NCBI GenBank assembly: GCA_014730235.1
Contig: WJIO01000267.1
Coordinates: forward strand, 1-33,465
Source: Candidatus Poribacteria bacterium
GTDB taxonomy: Bacteria > Poribacteria > DTPJ01 > WJIO01
Direction: 5' to 3'
DNA: 33,465 nt
In this document: positions 7,847 to 16,538 of the stretch, piece by piece
Layout: each line of letters begins with the position of its first letter
Numbering within the stretch: the stretch's first letter is position 1
The notes under the pieces: model-generated
Seen by the model: the letters and a program-made list of their open reading frames with translations, nothing else
Told to the model about the DNA's origin: nothing
Databases searched by the model: none
Made by a program: the position numbers and the translations under genes

Positions 7847-9086
7847 CTCCATACCTTTTAACAACGAGGGTGGCGTTATGGCCACCGAATCCAAAAGCGT
7901 TGGTAAGGGCAGAGTATAATTCAACCTCACGGGGTTTATTAGGCACACAATCTATATCACACTCTGGATCAAGATTTTCATAATTTATTGTAGGTGGGAT
8001 AATCCCTTGATTCACGGCTAAAGTAGTAGCGACGAATTCCACTGCACCGGCTGCACCCAGAAGGTGTCCAGTCATGGATTTAGTTGAGCTTATGGGTAAG
8101 GAGTTGATGTTTTCATCAAAGACGGATTTAAGGGCTGCAACTTCACCTTTATCACCCAAAGGTGTTGATGGACTATGGGCATTTACGTAATCAATATCTT
8201 TTGGGCTTAAATCAGCGTCCTTTATTGCCCTTGCCACAGCCTCCGCTGCACCTGAGCCATCGGGTAGAGGAGCGGTTGTTTGATGAGCATCGCAGCTCAT
8301 TCCAAATCCCACTAATTCCGCGTATATATAGGCATCCCGGTTAAGGGCGTGTTCCAGAGATTCAAGTATTATTATCCCTGCTCCTTCACCCATAACAAAT
8401 CCATCCCGCTTTCTATCAAAGGGTCTGCTGGCGTGTTCCGGATCATCATTTCTTGTGGACATGGCCTTCATAGAGCAAAAACCAGCATAAGACAGAGGAG
8501 TGATAGCTGCTTCTGAACCGCCGGCAAACATAACATCCGCGTCACCATATTGTATGGTTCTAAAGGCACTTCCTATACAGTGATTGCCTGATGCACAGGC
8601 AGTAACTTCACAGAAATTAGGTCCTCTTAACCCCAGATATATGGCGATCTGTCCTGGGGCCATGTTTGCGATTTCATGGGTAACAAAGTGTGGGCTTACC
8701 CTTTTTGGTCCTCTATCCATAAGTATCTTGTGCTGTTCTTCAATTACAGCAATTCCACCTATTCCGGAACCAACTACCGCGCCTACATTATAAGGATCGT
8801 CCTTGCTCAGATCCAATTTTGCATCCTCTTTTGCCATCAAAGCACATGCTATGGCATATTGAATAAACTTAGCCGTACCCATTTTGATTACATCTTTTCT
8901 AGTGAGAAAGAGGGAAGGATCAAAATCTTTAACTTCTGCTGCAATCTGAGTGGCAAAATCGGTTGTATCAAAATAGGATAATTTACCTATACCGTTTTTT
9001 CCCGCGCAGAGGGATTCCCAAAATATTTCTTTATTATTTCCTATGGGAGTAATTACTCCCATACCAGTAATAACTACTCTTCGCAT
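7839..9086 (-). CDS. fabF: Beta-ketoacyl-ACP synthase II
   Basis: The condensing enzyme of fatty-acid elongation, adding malonyl-ACP to acyl-ACP. At 415 residues it has the standard length, and the start is MRRVVITGMGVITPIG. The Cys-His-His triad is visible: Cys in TACASGNHCIG, His in NAHSPSTPLGD and His in SMTGHLLGAAGAVE. The C-terminus NAFGFGGHNATLVVKR is typical. It lies downstream of acpP, with a strong hairpin (9094-9157) in the 74-bp gap. Its ribosome-binding site is weak, so expression may depend on that structure or on coupling. It overlaps rnc. Confidence 0.97.
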   Translation of the reverse strand: MRRVVITGMGVITPIGNNKEIFWESLCAGKNGIGKLSYFDTTDFATQIAAEVKDFDPSLFLTRKDVIKMGTAKFIQYAIACALMAKEDAKLDLSKDDPYNVGAVVGSGIGGIAVIEEQHKILMDRGPKRVSPHFVTHEIANMAPGQIAIYLGLRGPNFCEVTACASGNHCIGSAFRTIQYGDADVMFAGGSEAAITPLSYAGFCSMKAMSTRNDDPEHASRPFDRKRDGFVMGEGAGIIILESLEHALNRDAYIYAELVGFGMSCDAHQTTAPLPDGSGAAEAVARAIKDADLSPKDIDYVNAHSPSTPLGDKGEVAALKSVFDENINSLPISSTKSMTGHLLGAAGAVEFVATTLAVNQGIIPPTINYENLDPECDIDCVPNKPREVELYSALTNAFGFGGHNATLVVKRYGDD

Positions 9087-9093
9087 CTTATTT

Positions 9094-9157
9094 CGATACC
9101 CGATGCTGGATACCAGGTGCTAGTAACTAGAATGCTAGCATCTGGTATCCAGTATCG
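9094..9157 (-). promoter_or_regulatory. Hairpin between acpP and fabF
   Basis: An 18-bp stem (9106-9123 with 9135-9152, one mismatch, arm core CTGGATACCAG) encloses an 11-nt loop. CGATAC/GTATCG at the outer edges can extend the stem across a bulge. It begins 4 nt after the acpP stop. No U-tract follows in the transcribed direction, so it is not a typical terminator. It more likely stabilises the acpP message or separates the expression levels of acpP and fabF. It could also be a dispersed repeat. Confidence 0.65.
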
Positions 9158-9160
9158 AGA

Positions 9161-9394
9161 CTACTCCAGATGTGCGTTCAGGTAATCAATAACGTCCCGA
9201 ACTGTTCTAATTTTTTCGGCATCCTCATCAGGAATTTCAATATCAAATTCCTCTTCAAAGGCCATAACTAATTCTACAGTATCCAGGGAATCTGCGCCCA
9301 GGTCATCAATAAAAGACGCATCGGTTGTTATTTCGCTGGCTTCGACTCCCAACTGTTCAACAATTATCTCTTTGATTCTATCTTCTGATACCAT
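9161..9394 (-). CDS. acpP: Acyl carrier protein
   Basis: A 77-residue acidic carrier protein that holds growing acyl chains on a 4'-phosphopantetheine arm. The attachment Ser is Ser36 in [11 protein letters not shown], the same position as in other bacterial ACPs, and the helix II region [17 protein letters not shown] is standard. The ATG at 9394 is chosen because GGAGGT lies 10 nt upstream and the length matches the family. An in-frame TTG at 9415 would add seven residues and would place the ribosome-binding site inside the gene. It sits between fabG and fabF as in the common fab operon. It also supplies octanoyl-ACP to LipB encoded further upstream. Confidence 0.97.
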   Translation of the reverse strand: MVSEDRIKEIIVEQLGVEASEITTDASFIDDLGADSLDTVELVMAFEEEFDIEIPDEDAEKIRTVRDVIDYLNAHLE

Positions 9395-9454
9395 ATTATC
9401 CAGTACCTCCGACAATATTTATGAGTGTAGCTAAAACTCATTATAGGTTCAGGT

Positions 9455-10192
9455 TTACATTACCAGTCCACCATCTACCTGTATTACCTGACCGGTAATG
9501 TATCTGGCGGAATCGGAAACCAAAAAAGCCGCTAAGTTGGCTACATCCTCGGGAGTTCCATAAATACCCAGAGGTATAATATCCAAAACTTCCTTTTTCT
9601 GGTTTTCCGTTAAAGCATCGGTCATTTTAGATTTTATAAATCCCGGGGCAATAGCATTTGCTCTTACTCCCCGGCGACCGAGTTCTTTGGCTGTTGATTT
9701 TGTTAATCCTATGATACCCGCTTTGGATGCAGAATAATTGGCCTGTCCGGCATTACCGGTTATTCCCATCACAGAAGCGATATTAACGATATTACCTGTC
9801 CGCTGTTTCATCATAGGCCTTGCAACAGCCTTTGTACAATTAAAAGCACCCTTTAGGTTAACAGCAATAACTGCATCCCAGTCAGATTCTTTCATCCTGA
9901 CTATGAGGTTATCACGGGTTATACCTGCATTATTTACCAATATGTCTAAATGACCAAGATCATCTATAACTTTTGTTACCATATCTTCAACTGCCTGTAA
10001 ATCTGTGACATTCGCTTGCATTGAAGTAGCATTGGCACCCTCTGCTCTGAGTTCCTCAGCAGTTTCGTGAACTTCTTCCATAAGGTCACAGATAACAACA
10101 GTAGCACCATCCTGGGCCAGCCTTTTGGCAATGGCTTTACCTATGCCTCTTGCTGCTCCAGTAATTACAGCAACTTTACCTTCCAGTCCCAT
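9455..10192 (-). CDS. fabG: 3-oxoacyl-ACP reductase
   Basis: NADPH-dependent reductase of the fatty-acid cycle, a 246-residue short-chain dehydrogenase/reductase. It shows the cofactor motif TGAARGIGKAI near residue 12, NNAGITRDNL, the catalytic Ser in NIASVMG, and YSASKAG (Tyr and Lys). The C-terminal ITGQVIQVDGGLVM is characteristic of FabG. The ATG at 10192 is chosen because AGGGG lies 7 nt upstream. A GTG at 10219 would extend the protein into the fabD stop region. It starts 16 nt after fabD and precedes acpP. Confidence 0.97.
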   Translation of the reverse strand: MGLEGKVAVITGAARGIGKAIAKRLAQDGATVVICDLMEEVHETAEELRAEGANATSMQANVTDLQAVEDMVTKVIDDLGHLDILVNNAGITRDNLIVRMKESDWDAVIAVNLKGAFNCTKAVARPMMKQRTGNIVNIASVMGITGNAGQANYSASKAGIIGLTKSTAKELGRRGVRANAIAPGFIKSKMTDALTENQKKEVLDIIPLGIYGTPEDVANLAAFLVSDSARYITGQVIQVDGGLVM

Positions 10193-10208
10193 AAAAAATC
10201 CCCTTGAA

Positions 10209-11156
10209 TTATAAAACACTTAACGGATTAGTATTATCAAGTAAACTGTCAGAATTATATGTCTGAACGTTTTTATCAATTCTATGTATAAGACCTGAAA
10301 GAACTTTTCCCGGGCCAAATTCCATAAATGATTCAATACCTTCATCAATCATCCTGCTGATAGATGTTTCCCATTGTATAGGACTTGACATTTGCAGTGC
10401 CAGGATTTCTCTTATTTTATCCGGGTCATCTATATAATCACCAGTTACATTTGCTACAAAAGGAATTTCAGGTCTGGCAAAACAGGCTTTATTCAAAACT
10501 TTGCGGAGACCAATTTCAGCAGAATGCATTAGCGGCGAATGAAATGCACCGTGAACGCTTAAAGGCTGGCATCTTCTTGCCCCGGCTTCACGAGCTAAAT
10601 CCACAGCTTTTTGAATTCCCACCTGGTCACCTGATATAACAACCTGACCAGGACAATTGTAATTTGCTGGTCCGACAATTCCGAATTTTTCTGCTTTTTT
10701 ACATATGGATTCGATTATTGAGTTATCTTTTATGCCCAGTATGGCCACCATAAAGCCGGCTTTTTCTGAAGCAGCCTTAGCCATCAAGCGTCCTCGCTCT
10801 TTTACAATTTCAAGGGCTTCTTTAAAATCAAGAACACCGCTGGCTATCAGTGCTGAATATTCACCAACGCTAAGTCCTGCTGTTGCTGATGGTATTAAAC
10901 TGCATACTGGACAATCTATTTCTTCGCTGAGAATTCTGTAAGCGGCAATACTGCAAGTCAGAACTGCAGGTTGGGTTATCTTTGTGTCCGCCAGTTGATT
11001 ACCAGAACCATTGCAACAAAGATGAGTTATATCTATATCAAGTATATTGCCGGCTTCCTGGAAGGTTTCTCTACCTTTTTCATACTTAACCAGGTTTTTC
11101 CCCATGCCCTCGTATTGAGAACCTTGCCCGGAAAATAAAAATGCTGTTTTTCCCAT
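10209..11156 (-). CDS. fabD: Malonyl-CoA:ACP transacylase
   Basis: Transfers malonate from CoA to ACP, supplying FabH and FabF. It has 315 residues with the N-terminal FLFSGQGSQYEGMG, the nucleophile elbow GLSVGEYSAL (Ser; Leu replaces the His of the usual GHS), and the catalytic His in SVHGAFHSPLM. The C-terminal FMEFGPGKVLSGLI is standard. It starts 6 nt after the fabH stop with only a weak ribosome-binding site, suggesting translational coupling. Confidence 0.96.
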   Translation of the reverse strand: MGKTAFLFSGQGSQYEGMGKNLVKYEKGRETFQEAGNILDIDITHLCCNGSGNQLADTKITQPAVLTCSIAAYRILSEEIDCPVCSLIPSATAGLSVGEYSALIASGVLDFKEALEIVKERGRLMAKAASEKAGFMVAILGIKDNSIIESICKKAEKFGIVGPANYNCPGQVVISGDQVGIQKAVDLAREAGARRCQPLSVHGAFHSPLMHSAEIGLRKVLNKACFARPEIPFVANVTGDYIDDPDKIREILALQMSSPIQWETSISRMIDEGIESFMEFGPGKVLSGLIHRIDKNVQTYNSDSLLDNTNPLSVL

Positions 11157-11162
11157 CCCAGA

Positions 11163-12155
11163 TTAAAGTCTTATAGCTATTGCAGCCCATGTCAAACCAC
11201 TTCCGAAAGCTACAATAAGAACGATATCCCCAGACCCCACTTTTTCGTTTCTTATAGCTTCATCCAGAGCTACAGCCATAGTTGCAGATGATGTATTGCC
11301 ATATTTATCAACGTTGATGAACATCTTCTCTTCAGGAAGTCCCAATCGTTCGCCAACGGCATCAATAATACGTTTATTAGCCTGATGTGGAATACACAGG
11401 GTAACATCATCCAGAGTTAAATTACCCAGTTCCAGAGCTTTTAAGCCGGATTCTGCCATTGCTTTAACACCTAATTTAAAAAGCTCTCTTCCCCGCATTT
11501 TTATATAATGCATCCTTTTATCTACTGTTTCATGAGAGGCTGGATTTCTTGATCCCCCCGCAGGTAAACTTAAGAGATTACCACCGGAAAAGTTACCATC
11601 AGCAGAAAGATATGATGAAATCACACCTTTATTATCCCTTGTTGCCTGAAATACAGCAGCACCTGCTGCATCCCCAAACAAAACGCAGGTGCTTCTATCC
11701 GTCCAATCGGTAATTTTTGAAAGGGTTTCCGCGGCGATGACAAGAACTGTTTTATAGGTTCCTGATTTTATAAACTGATCTGCAATGGATATTCCATAAG
11801 GGAAACCCGAACATCCTGCTGATATGTCAAAAGCAGCGGCATTGGATGCACCGATACCTTTTTGAACAAAACATGCAGTTGATGGAAATGACATATCAGG
11901 TGTGACAGTCGGCAAGACAATAAGATCGATTTCTTCTGGATCAATATTTGCTTTTTCTATGGCTTTTAATGCAGCTTGAATGGCGAGGTCAGAACTGGCG
12001 GTATTTTCATCAACAATATGTCTTTCCACCATTCCTGTTCGTCTTCGTATCCATTCATCGCTGGTATCAACCATTTTTTCCAGGTCAAAGTTTGTCAGGG
12101 TTTTTTCAGGTGCAAAAGATCCAGTTCCAATAAGAGCAGAATTAAGTAATTCCAT
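11163..12155 (-). CDS. fabH: Beta-ketoacyl-ACP synthase III
   Basis: Starts fatty-acid synthesis by condensing an acyl-CoA (usually acetyl-CoA or a branched primer) with malonyl-ACP. It has 330 residues. The catalytic Cys lies in ISAGCSGFPYG (about residue 113), the His in CIPHQANKRI, and the Asn in KYGNTSSATM. The DTSDEWIRRRTGM motif near the N-terminus is typical. AAGGT lies 10 nt before the ATG, within the end of plsX, and the two genes are separated by 3 nt. Confidence 0.97.
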   Translation of the reverse strand: MELLNSALIGTGSFAPEKTLTNFDLEKMVDTSDEWIRRRTGMVERHIVDENTASSDLAIQAALKAIEKANIDPEEIDLIVLPTVTPDMSFPSTACFVQKGIGASNAAAFDISAGCSGFPYGISIADQFIKSGTYKTVLVIAAETLSKITDWTDRSTCVLFGDAAGAAVFQATRDNKGVISSYLSADGNFSGGNLLSLPAGGSRNPASHETVDKRMHYIKMRGRELFKLGVKAMAESGLKALELGNLTLDDVTLCIPHQANKRIIDAVGERLGLPEEKMFINVDKYGNTSSATMAVALDEAIRNEKVGSGDIVLIVAFGSGLTWAAIAIRL

Positions 12156-12158
12156 TTA

Positions 12159-13163
12159 CTAGTTACCTTGTTTTATATTCTGAAGACTTTGCTCAATGCG
12201 TTCATTGACTTTATGAGAAACGGATTCAGATGCTGCGCGTATGGCGCTTTTGATTGCGTTGGGAGAAGATTTTCCATGACCTATCAAACAAACTCCATTT
12301 ATACCCAGTAACGGAGCTCCACCGTATTCTTCATAATCAATCTTTTTTCCCAGCTTGCGTAAAGTAGGGCTGGCTAAAAGAAATCCAATTTTAGCAAGAA
12401 AACTTTGGCTAATCTCTTCTTTTACAAGCTTATAAATGACTTCTCCCATTCCCTCAACAAGCTTCAGGATCACATTACCTACAAAACCATCGCATACTAA
12501 AACATCGGTTTTTCCTGAAACTACATCACTACCCTCTATATTTCCTATAAAGTTAATAGGATAATCTTCCATAAGGGAATAAGCCTCTAAAGTTAAGGCA
12601 CTTCCTTTTGATTTCTCTTCGCCAACGCTTAGTAATCCCACACGTGGATTTTCTTTGCCAATTATTTCTCTTGCATATATTTCACCCATTAATGCAAAAT
12701 GCAATAAATCCTCAGCCCTGCAACCTCCTGCATTAGCTCCTACATCTATTACAATTGTAGAATCTATTACATTTGGAAAAACCATTGCCAAAGCAGGACG
12801 GGATACACCTTTTAGCTTGCCTAAAAATAAACGAGCTGTAGCGTAGACTGCGGCTGTATTCCCAGCGCTTATCATTGCATCAGCTTCTTTATTTTTAAGA
12901 AGACGGGCGGAAATAGCAATAGAAGAATCCCTTTTATGACGAATGGCATCAGCAGCAGGTTCATCCATTTGAACCACCTGTGATGCTGGAATTATCTCAA
13001 TCTTGCTATTTTCTAGATCATAATTCTTAAGCCTTTCTTCTATAACGTCCTGAGGCCCTACTAAAAGGATTTCTAATTGGTTTTCGCGGGCGGCTAAAAC
13101 AGCCCCTTCAATAACAGCATCCGGGGCGTAATCTCCACCCATTGCATCAACAGCGATCCGCAT
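12159..13163 (-). CDS. plsX: Phosphate acyltransferase PlsX
   Basis: Converts acyl-ACP to acyl-phosphate, the acyl donor for PlsY in phospholipid synthesis. It has 334 residues and begins MRIAVDAMGGDYAPDAVIEG, the diagnostic N-terminus. SAGNTAAVYATARLFLGKLKGVSRPALA, VIDVGANAGG and YGGAPLLGINGVCLIGHGKSSPNAIKSAI follow. The order yceD-rpmF-plsX-fabH-fabD-fabG-acpP-fabF is conserved in many bacteria. A 116-bp gap separates it from rpmF and contains a 10-bp inverted repeat, so a secondary regulatory site is possible there. Confidence 0.97.
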   Translation of the reverse strand: MRIAVDAMGGDYAPDAVIEGAVLAARENQLEILLVGPQDVIEERLKNYDLENSKIEIIPASQVVQMDEPAADAIRHKRDSSIAISARLLKNKEADAMISAGNTAAVYATARLFLGKLKGVSRPALAMVFPNVIDSTIVIDVGANAGGCRAEDLLHFALMGEIYAREIIGKENPRVGLLSVGEEKSKGSALTLEAYSLMEDYPINFIGNIEGSDVVSGKTDVLVCDGFVGNVILKLVEGMGEVIYKLVKEEISQSFLAKIGFLLASPTLRKLGKKIDYEEYGGAPLLGINGVCLIGHGKSSPNAIKSAIRAASESVSHKVNERIEQSLQNIKQGN

Positions 13164-13196
13164 ATATTCTCAAATTTGTTTGTGTTTTTACGATTT

Positions 13197-13255
13197 AAGC
13201 ATTTTCCAGGATAGTTTATAAATTCAGAAATACTATTGAAAATGTGAAAATGCTT
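13197..13255. repeat. 10-bp inverted repeat in the rpmF-plsX gap
   Basis: AAGCATTTTC at 13197-13206 is matched by GAAAATGCTT at 13246-13255, with about 39 nt between. It lies in the leader of plsX. It could be an mRNA stem or an operator-like site, but AT-rich chance similarity is possible. I see no FapR-type operator. Confidence 0.3.
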
Positions 13256-13279
13256 ATATAAATGCAAATTCAGTAATTG

Positions 13280-13465
13280 TTATTCTTCTTCGGTAATTTC
13301 AAAGGCCTGTCTGCCTCTATAATAACCACATTCAGGACAAGCTCTGTGAGGTAGCTTTACCTCGGAGCAGTTAGGACAGATATTTACAGACCGGGCCTTT
13401 AGCGAATCGTGACTTCGACGTTTATTTCTGCGGGATTTAGATGTCTTTCTTTTTGGAACAGCCAA
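13280..13465 (-). CDS. rpmF: 50S ribosomal protein L32
   Basis: A 61-residue ribosomal protein with the diagnostic N-terminus [19 protein letters not shown]. Its zinc ribbon is formed by CPNC and CPEC, separated by 13 residues. The start codon is TTG at 13465: the family always begins M(A)VPK, and GGAGG lies 8 nt upstream inside the last codons of the DUF177 gene. It follows that gene by 3 nt, as in most rpmF loci. Confidence 0.97.
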   Translation of the reverse strand: MAVPKRKTSKSRRNKRRSHDSLKARSVNICPNCSEVKLPHRACPECGYYRGRQAFEITEEE

Positions 13466-13468
13466 GGT

Positions 13469-13999
13469 TTACACCTCCAATTTTTTCTTCAAATCGAGCT
13501 CTTTTATAAGGTCACCGAATTTTTTATTTTTTATTTCTTCAATTTCCGTATTGCAGTCACAATCTCCGGTATTTAAGTCTTTTCCACACTTTGGACACAA
13601 GCCCTTACAGGTTTCCGAACATAAGATCCGGGGTGGAATTTCAAGAAACAGACATTCTCTGAAATCCTCAGTAAAATCAATTACATCATCCAGGTAATAT
13701 CTGATACCAATTCCTTCTGGTGGGTCATAAACCGTATTAGGCATAGGCCGATATTGGTTTTCTGATGTACCTTCCAAAATCATGGTAGAAGGTTTCAAAC
13801 ATTTTGCGCATTCTGTCTGGATTGTAACTGCCAGATTTGCCTTTACGTATATTTTGTCGTTTTGTTTAAAAAGATCAAGTTTTACAGAAATAAGATCAGT
13901 AAAATCTACATTTTCTATTTCAAAATCGATTTCCTCTGGTTTACATTCAGCTTCATAAATACTAAAACCTTCTTTTATATTTTCAATTTCGATTTTCAA
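13469..13999 (-). CDS. yceD: DUF177 / YceD family protein
   Basis: A 176-residue protein of the YceD (DUF177) family, usually encoded directly before rpmF and linked to 23S rRNA or large-subunit maturation. It carries CAKCLKP in the middle and a Cys-rich C-terminal cluster (CSETCKGLCPKCGKDLNTGDCDC in two parts) that may bind zinc. The start is TTG at 13999 with GAGGG 7 nt upstream and no better in-frame ATG nearby. It is the first gene of the fatty-acid operon, with a good promoter about 70-95 nt upstream. Confidence 0.88.
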   Translation of the reverse strand: MKIEIENIKEGFSIYEAECKPEEIDFEIENVDFTDLISVKLDLFKQNDKIYVKANLAVTIQTECAKCLKPSTMILEGTSENQYRPMPNTVYDPPEGIGIRYYLDDVIDFTEDFRECLFLEIPPRILCSETCKGLCPKCGKDLNTGDCDCNTEIEEIKNKKFGDLIKELDLKKKLEV

Positions 14000-14066
14000 T
14001 TTTCTGCCCTCTTAATTTATTATTATCGGAGCAATCTAACCAGAAGCTACAGAGAAAACCTTGATA

Positions 14067-14095
14067 AGTATAGCATCCTTGATTATTTTTGTCTA
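14067..14095 (-). promoter_or_regulatory. Sigma70-type promoter of the yceD-rpmF-plsX-fab operon
   Basis: On the minus strand TAGACA (14090-14095) and TATACT (14067-14072) are separated by exactly 17 bp, each 5/6 to consensus. The predicted start near 14060 gives a leader of about 60 nt to the yceD TTG. It lies in the only sizeable gap between lysC and the fab operon. Confidence 0.7.
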
Positions 14096-14109
14096 GCGAA
14101 AAACATTGA

Positions 14110-15321
14110 TTACGATGGTATAAACTTCCTGTGTATAGCTTTGACAGCTTTCTCTGTATCCTCTGTTTTAACTACACAGGATATTTTGATTTCTGATGTG
14201 CTTATCATTTGTATGTTTATATCTTCTTCTGCTAATACTTCAAACATTTCAGCAGCAACACCAGAATGACTTTTCATTCCTATACCAACTACCGATACCT
14301 TCGCAACATCTTCATCATATGCTATATCAGTAATACCAATATTTTCTCCTACCTTTTTGAATATTTCTAAGGCATCTCTTAGATCAGATTTTGATACAGT
14401 AAATGATATATCCGCTTTTTCGTTTTTAGATACAGTCTGCACTATCATATCTACATTAATCTCGGCAGATGCCAGAGCCTTAAAAATACTGTAGGCAATA
14501 CCAGGTCTATCAGGAACTCCGAATATTGACATTTTAGCCTGGTTCTTATCGTGAGTTACTCCTCTGACTACAACACCTTCCATAGCTTCTCCTTCTTTTG
14601 TAACAATTGTGCCTTGATTTTCATTGAAGCTTGATCGTACATGCAGTGGTACGTTATATTTTCCGGCAAATTCAACAGCCCGGGAGTGAAGAACTTTAGC
14701 TCCAAGACTTGCCATTTCCAGCATTTCTTCGTAAGAGATAGTATCAATTTTCTTTGCTTCAGGAACTATCCTGGGATCAGCAGTATAAACTCCGTCAACA
14801 TCCGTATATATCTCACACACATCAGCTTCTAATGCAGAGGCCAGGGCCACAGCCGATGTATCCGATCCACCTCTCGAAAGAGTGGTTATAGCATCATCAT
14901 CTGTAGATCCCTGAAAACCAGCGACAATTACAATGTTACCTTCATCCAGCATTTTAGTAATGCGTTCAGCCTGAACTTCTGTTATCCGGGCTTTGCTGTG
15001 AACGTTATCAGTCCTTATTCCAGCCTGATACCCGGTAAGGGAAATTGCGCAGTGTTTACTATTACATATAGCCATAGCCAGAAGGGCGATAGAATGTTGC
15101 TCGCCAGTGGCCAGGAGCATATCCATTTCCCTTGCAGGTGGCTCATCAGTTATTTCATGAGCTAATTCTATCAATTCATCTGTCATTCCCGCCGGAGCTG
15201 AAACAACTACCACCATATCATTCCCGGCTTCTTTATTCTTTATTACTCTTTGGGCAACTACCTTAACCCTATCCACATCGGCAACCGATGTGCCCCCATA
15301 TTTTTGTACGATCAATCCCAA
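14110..15321 (-). CDS. lysC: Aspartate kinase
   Basis: First enzyme of the aspartate family pathway, phosphorylating L-aspartate. It has 403 residues. The kinase domain shows IVQKYGGTSVADVDRV, VVVSAPAGMTDELIELA, TLSRGGSDTSAVALA and EIYTDVDGVYTADPRIV. Two C-terminal ACT domains (about 265-335 and 345-400; IQMISTSEIKISCVV in the second) imply allosteric feedback by lysine and/or threonine. The start codon is TTG at 15321 with AGGAGG 9 nt upstream. It lies 18 nt after the ApgM-like gene, in the threonine gene group. Confidence 0.96.
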   Translation of the reverse strand: MGLIVQKYGGTSVADVDRVKVVAQRVIKNKEAGNDMVVVVSAPAGMTDELIELAHEITDEPPAREMDMLLATGEQHSIALLAMAICNSKHCAISLTGYQAGIRTDNVHSKARITEVQAERITKMLDEGNIVIVAGFQGSTDDDAITTLSRGGSDTSAVALASALEADVCEIYTDVDGVYTADPRIVPEAKKIDTISYEEMLEMASLGAKVLHSRAVEFAGKYNVPLHVRSSFNENQGTIVTKEGEAMEGVVVRGVTHDKNQAKMSIFGVPDRPGIAYSIFKALASAEINVDMIVQTVSKNEKADISFTVSKSDLRDALEIFKKVGENIGITDIAYDEDVAKVSVVGIGMKSHSGVAAEMFEVLAEEDINIQMISTSEIKISCVVKTEDTEKAVKAIHRKFIPS

Positions 15322-15339
15322 GTTCTTAATCCTCCTCTC

Positions 15340-16536
15340 CTATTCCTTTGACATTCTTACTAAATATGACATGAGTTCATGTCCCTTATCAAAATTAAGA
15401 CTGCTGGATTTTGCAGCCGCTTCACTAAAACTATTTATGCCGTCACTTTTAACTTCTGTTCCGCATACTGTAAATGGAATACTGCCATGAACATGAGTTC
15501 TTTCAATTATCGGCGTAAGGTGATCAGGCATAACCAATAAAATATAATCCTCGCCTCTCTCTTCCATACCTTTAAGTATTGTACCTGCAACCTTGCTGTC
15601 AAAATCCTCAATAGCCTTTATCTTTGCCGCTATATTACCAGCATGGCTTGCTTCATCCGGTGCTTCTACATGCACCCAGACAAAATCCTTTTCTTTCAGG
15701 GAATCCAGAGCATATTGAGCTTTACCCAGATAATTGGTATCTAGGTAACCCGTAGCACCGGGAACTTCAATTATATCAAGACCTGCGTAATAACCTATAC
15801 CCTTTATTAGATCAACAGCCGATATAACCGAACCGGTAAAACCGTATTTTTCCATCAACGTTGGCATCTGAGGTGCTTTTCCTTGTCCCCAGAGCCAGAT
15901 CATATTCCCAGGATTTTTACCTTTTGCCCTACGTTTTTTATTTACAGGATGATCATCCAGAATAGCTTTGGAATTCTGCATCAAATCCCTGATGATCTCC
16001 TGCCCTTCGCCTTTTGGCAGGTAATCGGCATAGGGTTTATCGGTAATATCATGGGGTGGAGTGCAGTCCAGATTTATTGAACCATGCTTATGAACCATCA
16101 GGTGTCTGTAACTTACACCGGCATGAAACATTATTTCCTCTGTGCCCAGATGTTTATCTACCAATTCAATAAGCTCTCTAGCTTCCTCCGATGATATATG
16201 CCCTGAACTGTAATCCAGCATTATTTTATCATCAACACAAACAATATTACATCTATAGGCAACTTCATCATCATCCAGCTTAACGCCCATGCTTCCGGCT
16301 TCCAGAGGTCCACGACCTTCGTAATAGATAACCGGATCATAACCTAAAACTGCCAGATTGGCTACATCGCTTCCAGGTGGCATATCTTCAGGTATTGTAT
16401 TAACCAAACCCGATATACCTCTCCCAGCTATCTGATCTATGTAAGTGGTATCAGCAACTTCCAGAGGGGTTTTGCCATCCAGTTCATCAATAGGATAATC
16501 TGCCATTCCATCTCCAACAAGGATAATATACTTCAT
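15340..16536 (-). CDS. ApgM-family phosphoglycerate mutase-like protein, probable homoserine kinase
   Basis: A 398-residue member of the archaeal-type cofactor-independent phosphoglycerate mutase family (alkaline phosphatase superfamily). Metal-site motifs are GDGMADY (Asp9), PPGSDVANLAVLGYDP (Ser56), DEASHAGN, MPDHLTP and RTHVHGSIPF. A subgroup of this family is annotated as a proposed homoserine kinase where classical ThrB is absent. Here the gene lies between thrC (2 nt) and lysC (18 nt), and hom is nearby. No GHMP-type thrB is seen in the window. The context therefore favours homoserine phosphorylation over glycolysis, but the sequence alone does not settle this. Confidence 0.85.
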   Translation of the reverse strand: MKYIILVGDGMADYPIDELDGKTPLEVADTTYIDQIAGRGISGLVNTIPEDMPPGSDVANLAVLGYDPVIYYEGRGPLEAGSMGVKLDDDEVAYRCNIVCVDDKIMLDYSSGHISSEEARELIELVDKHLGTEEIMFHAGVSYRHLMVHKHGSINLDCTPPHDITDKPYADYLPKGEGQEIIRDLMQNSKAILDDHPVNKKRRAKGKNPGNMIWLWGQGKAPQMPTLMEKYGFTGSVISAVDLIKGIGYYAGLDIIEVPGATGYLDTNYLGKAQYALDSLKEKDFVWVHVEAPDEASHAGNIAAKIKAIEDFDSKVAGTILKGMEERGEDYILLVMPDHLTPIIERTHVHGSIPFTVCGTEVKSDGINSFSEAAAKSSSLNFDKGHELMSYLVRMSKE

Positions 16537-16538
16537 TT

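Noticed and set aside
7847-7948. 34-residue N-terminal extension of RNase III
   Set aside because: It would lie within fabF; the ATG at 7846 has a proper ribosome-binding site.
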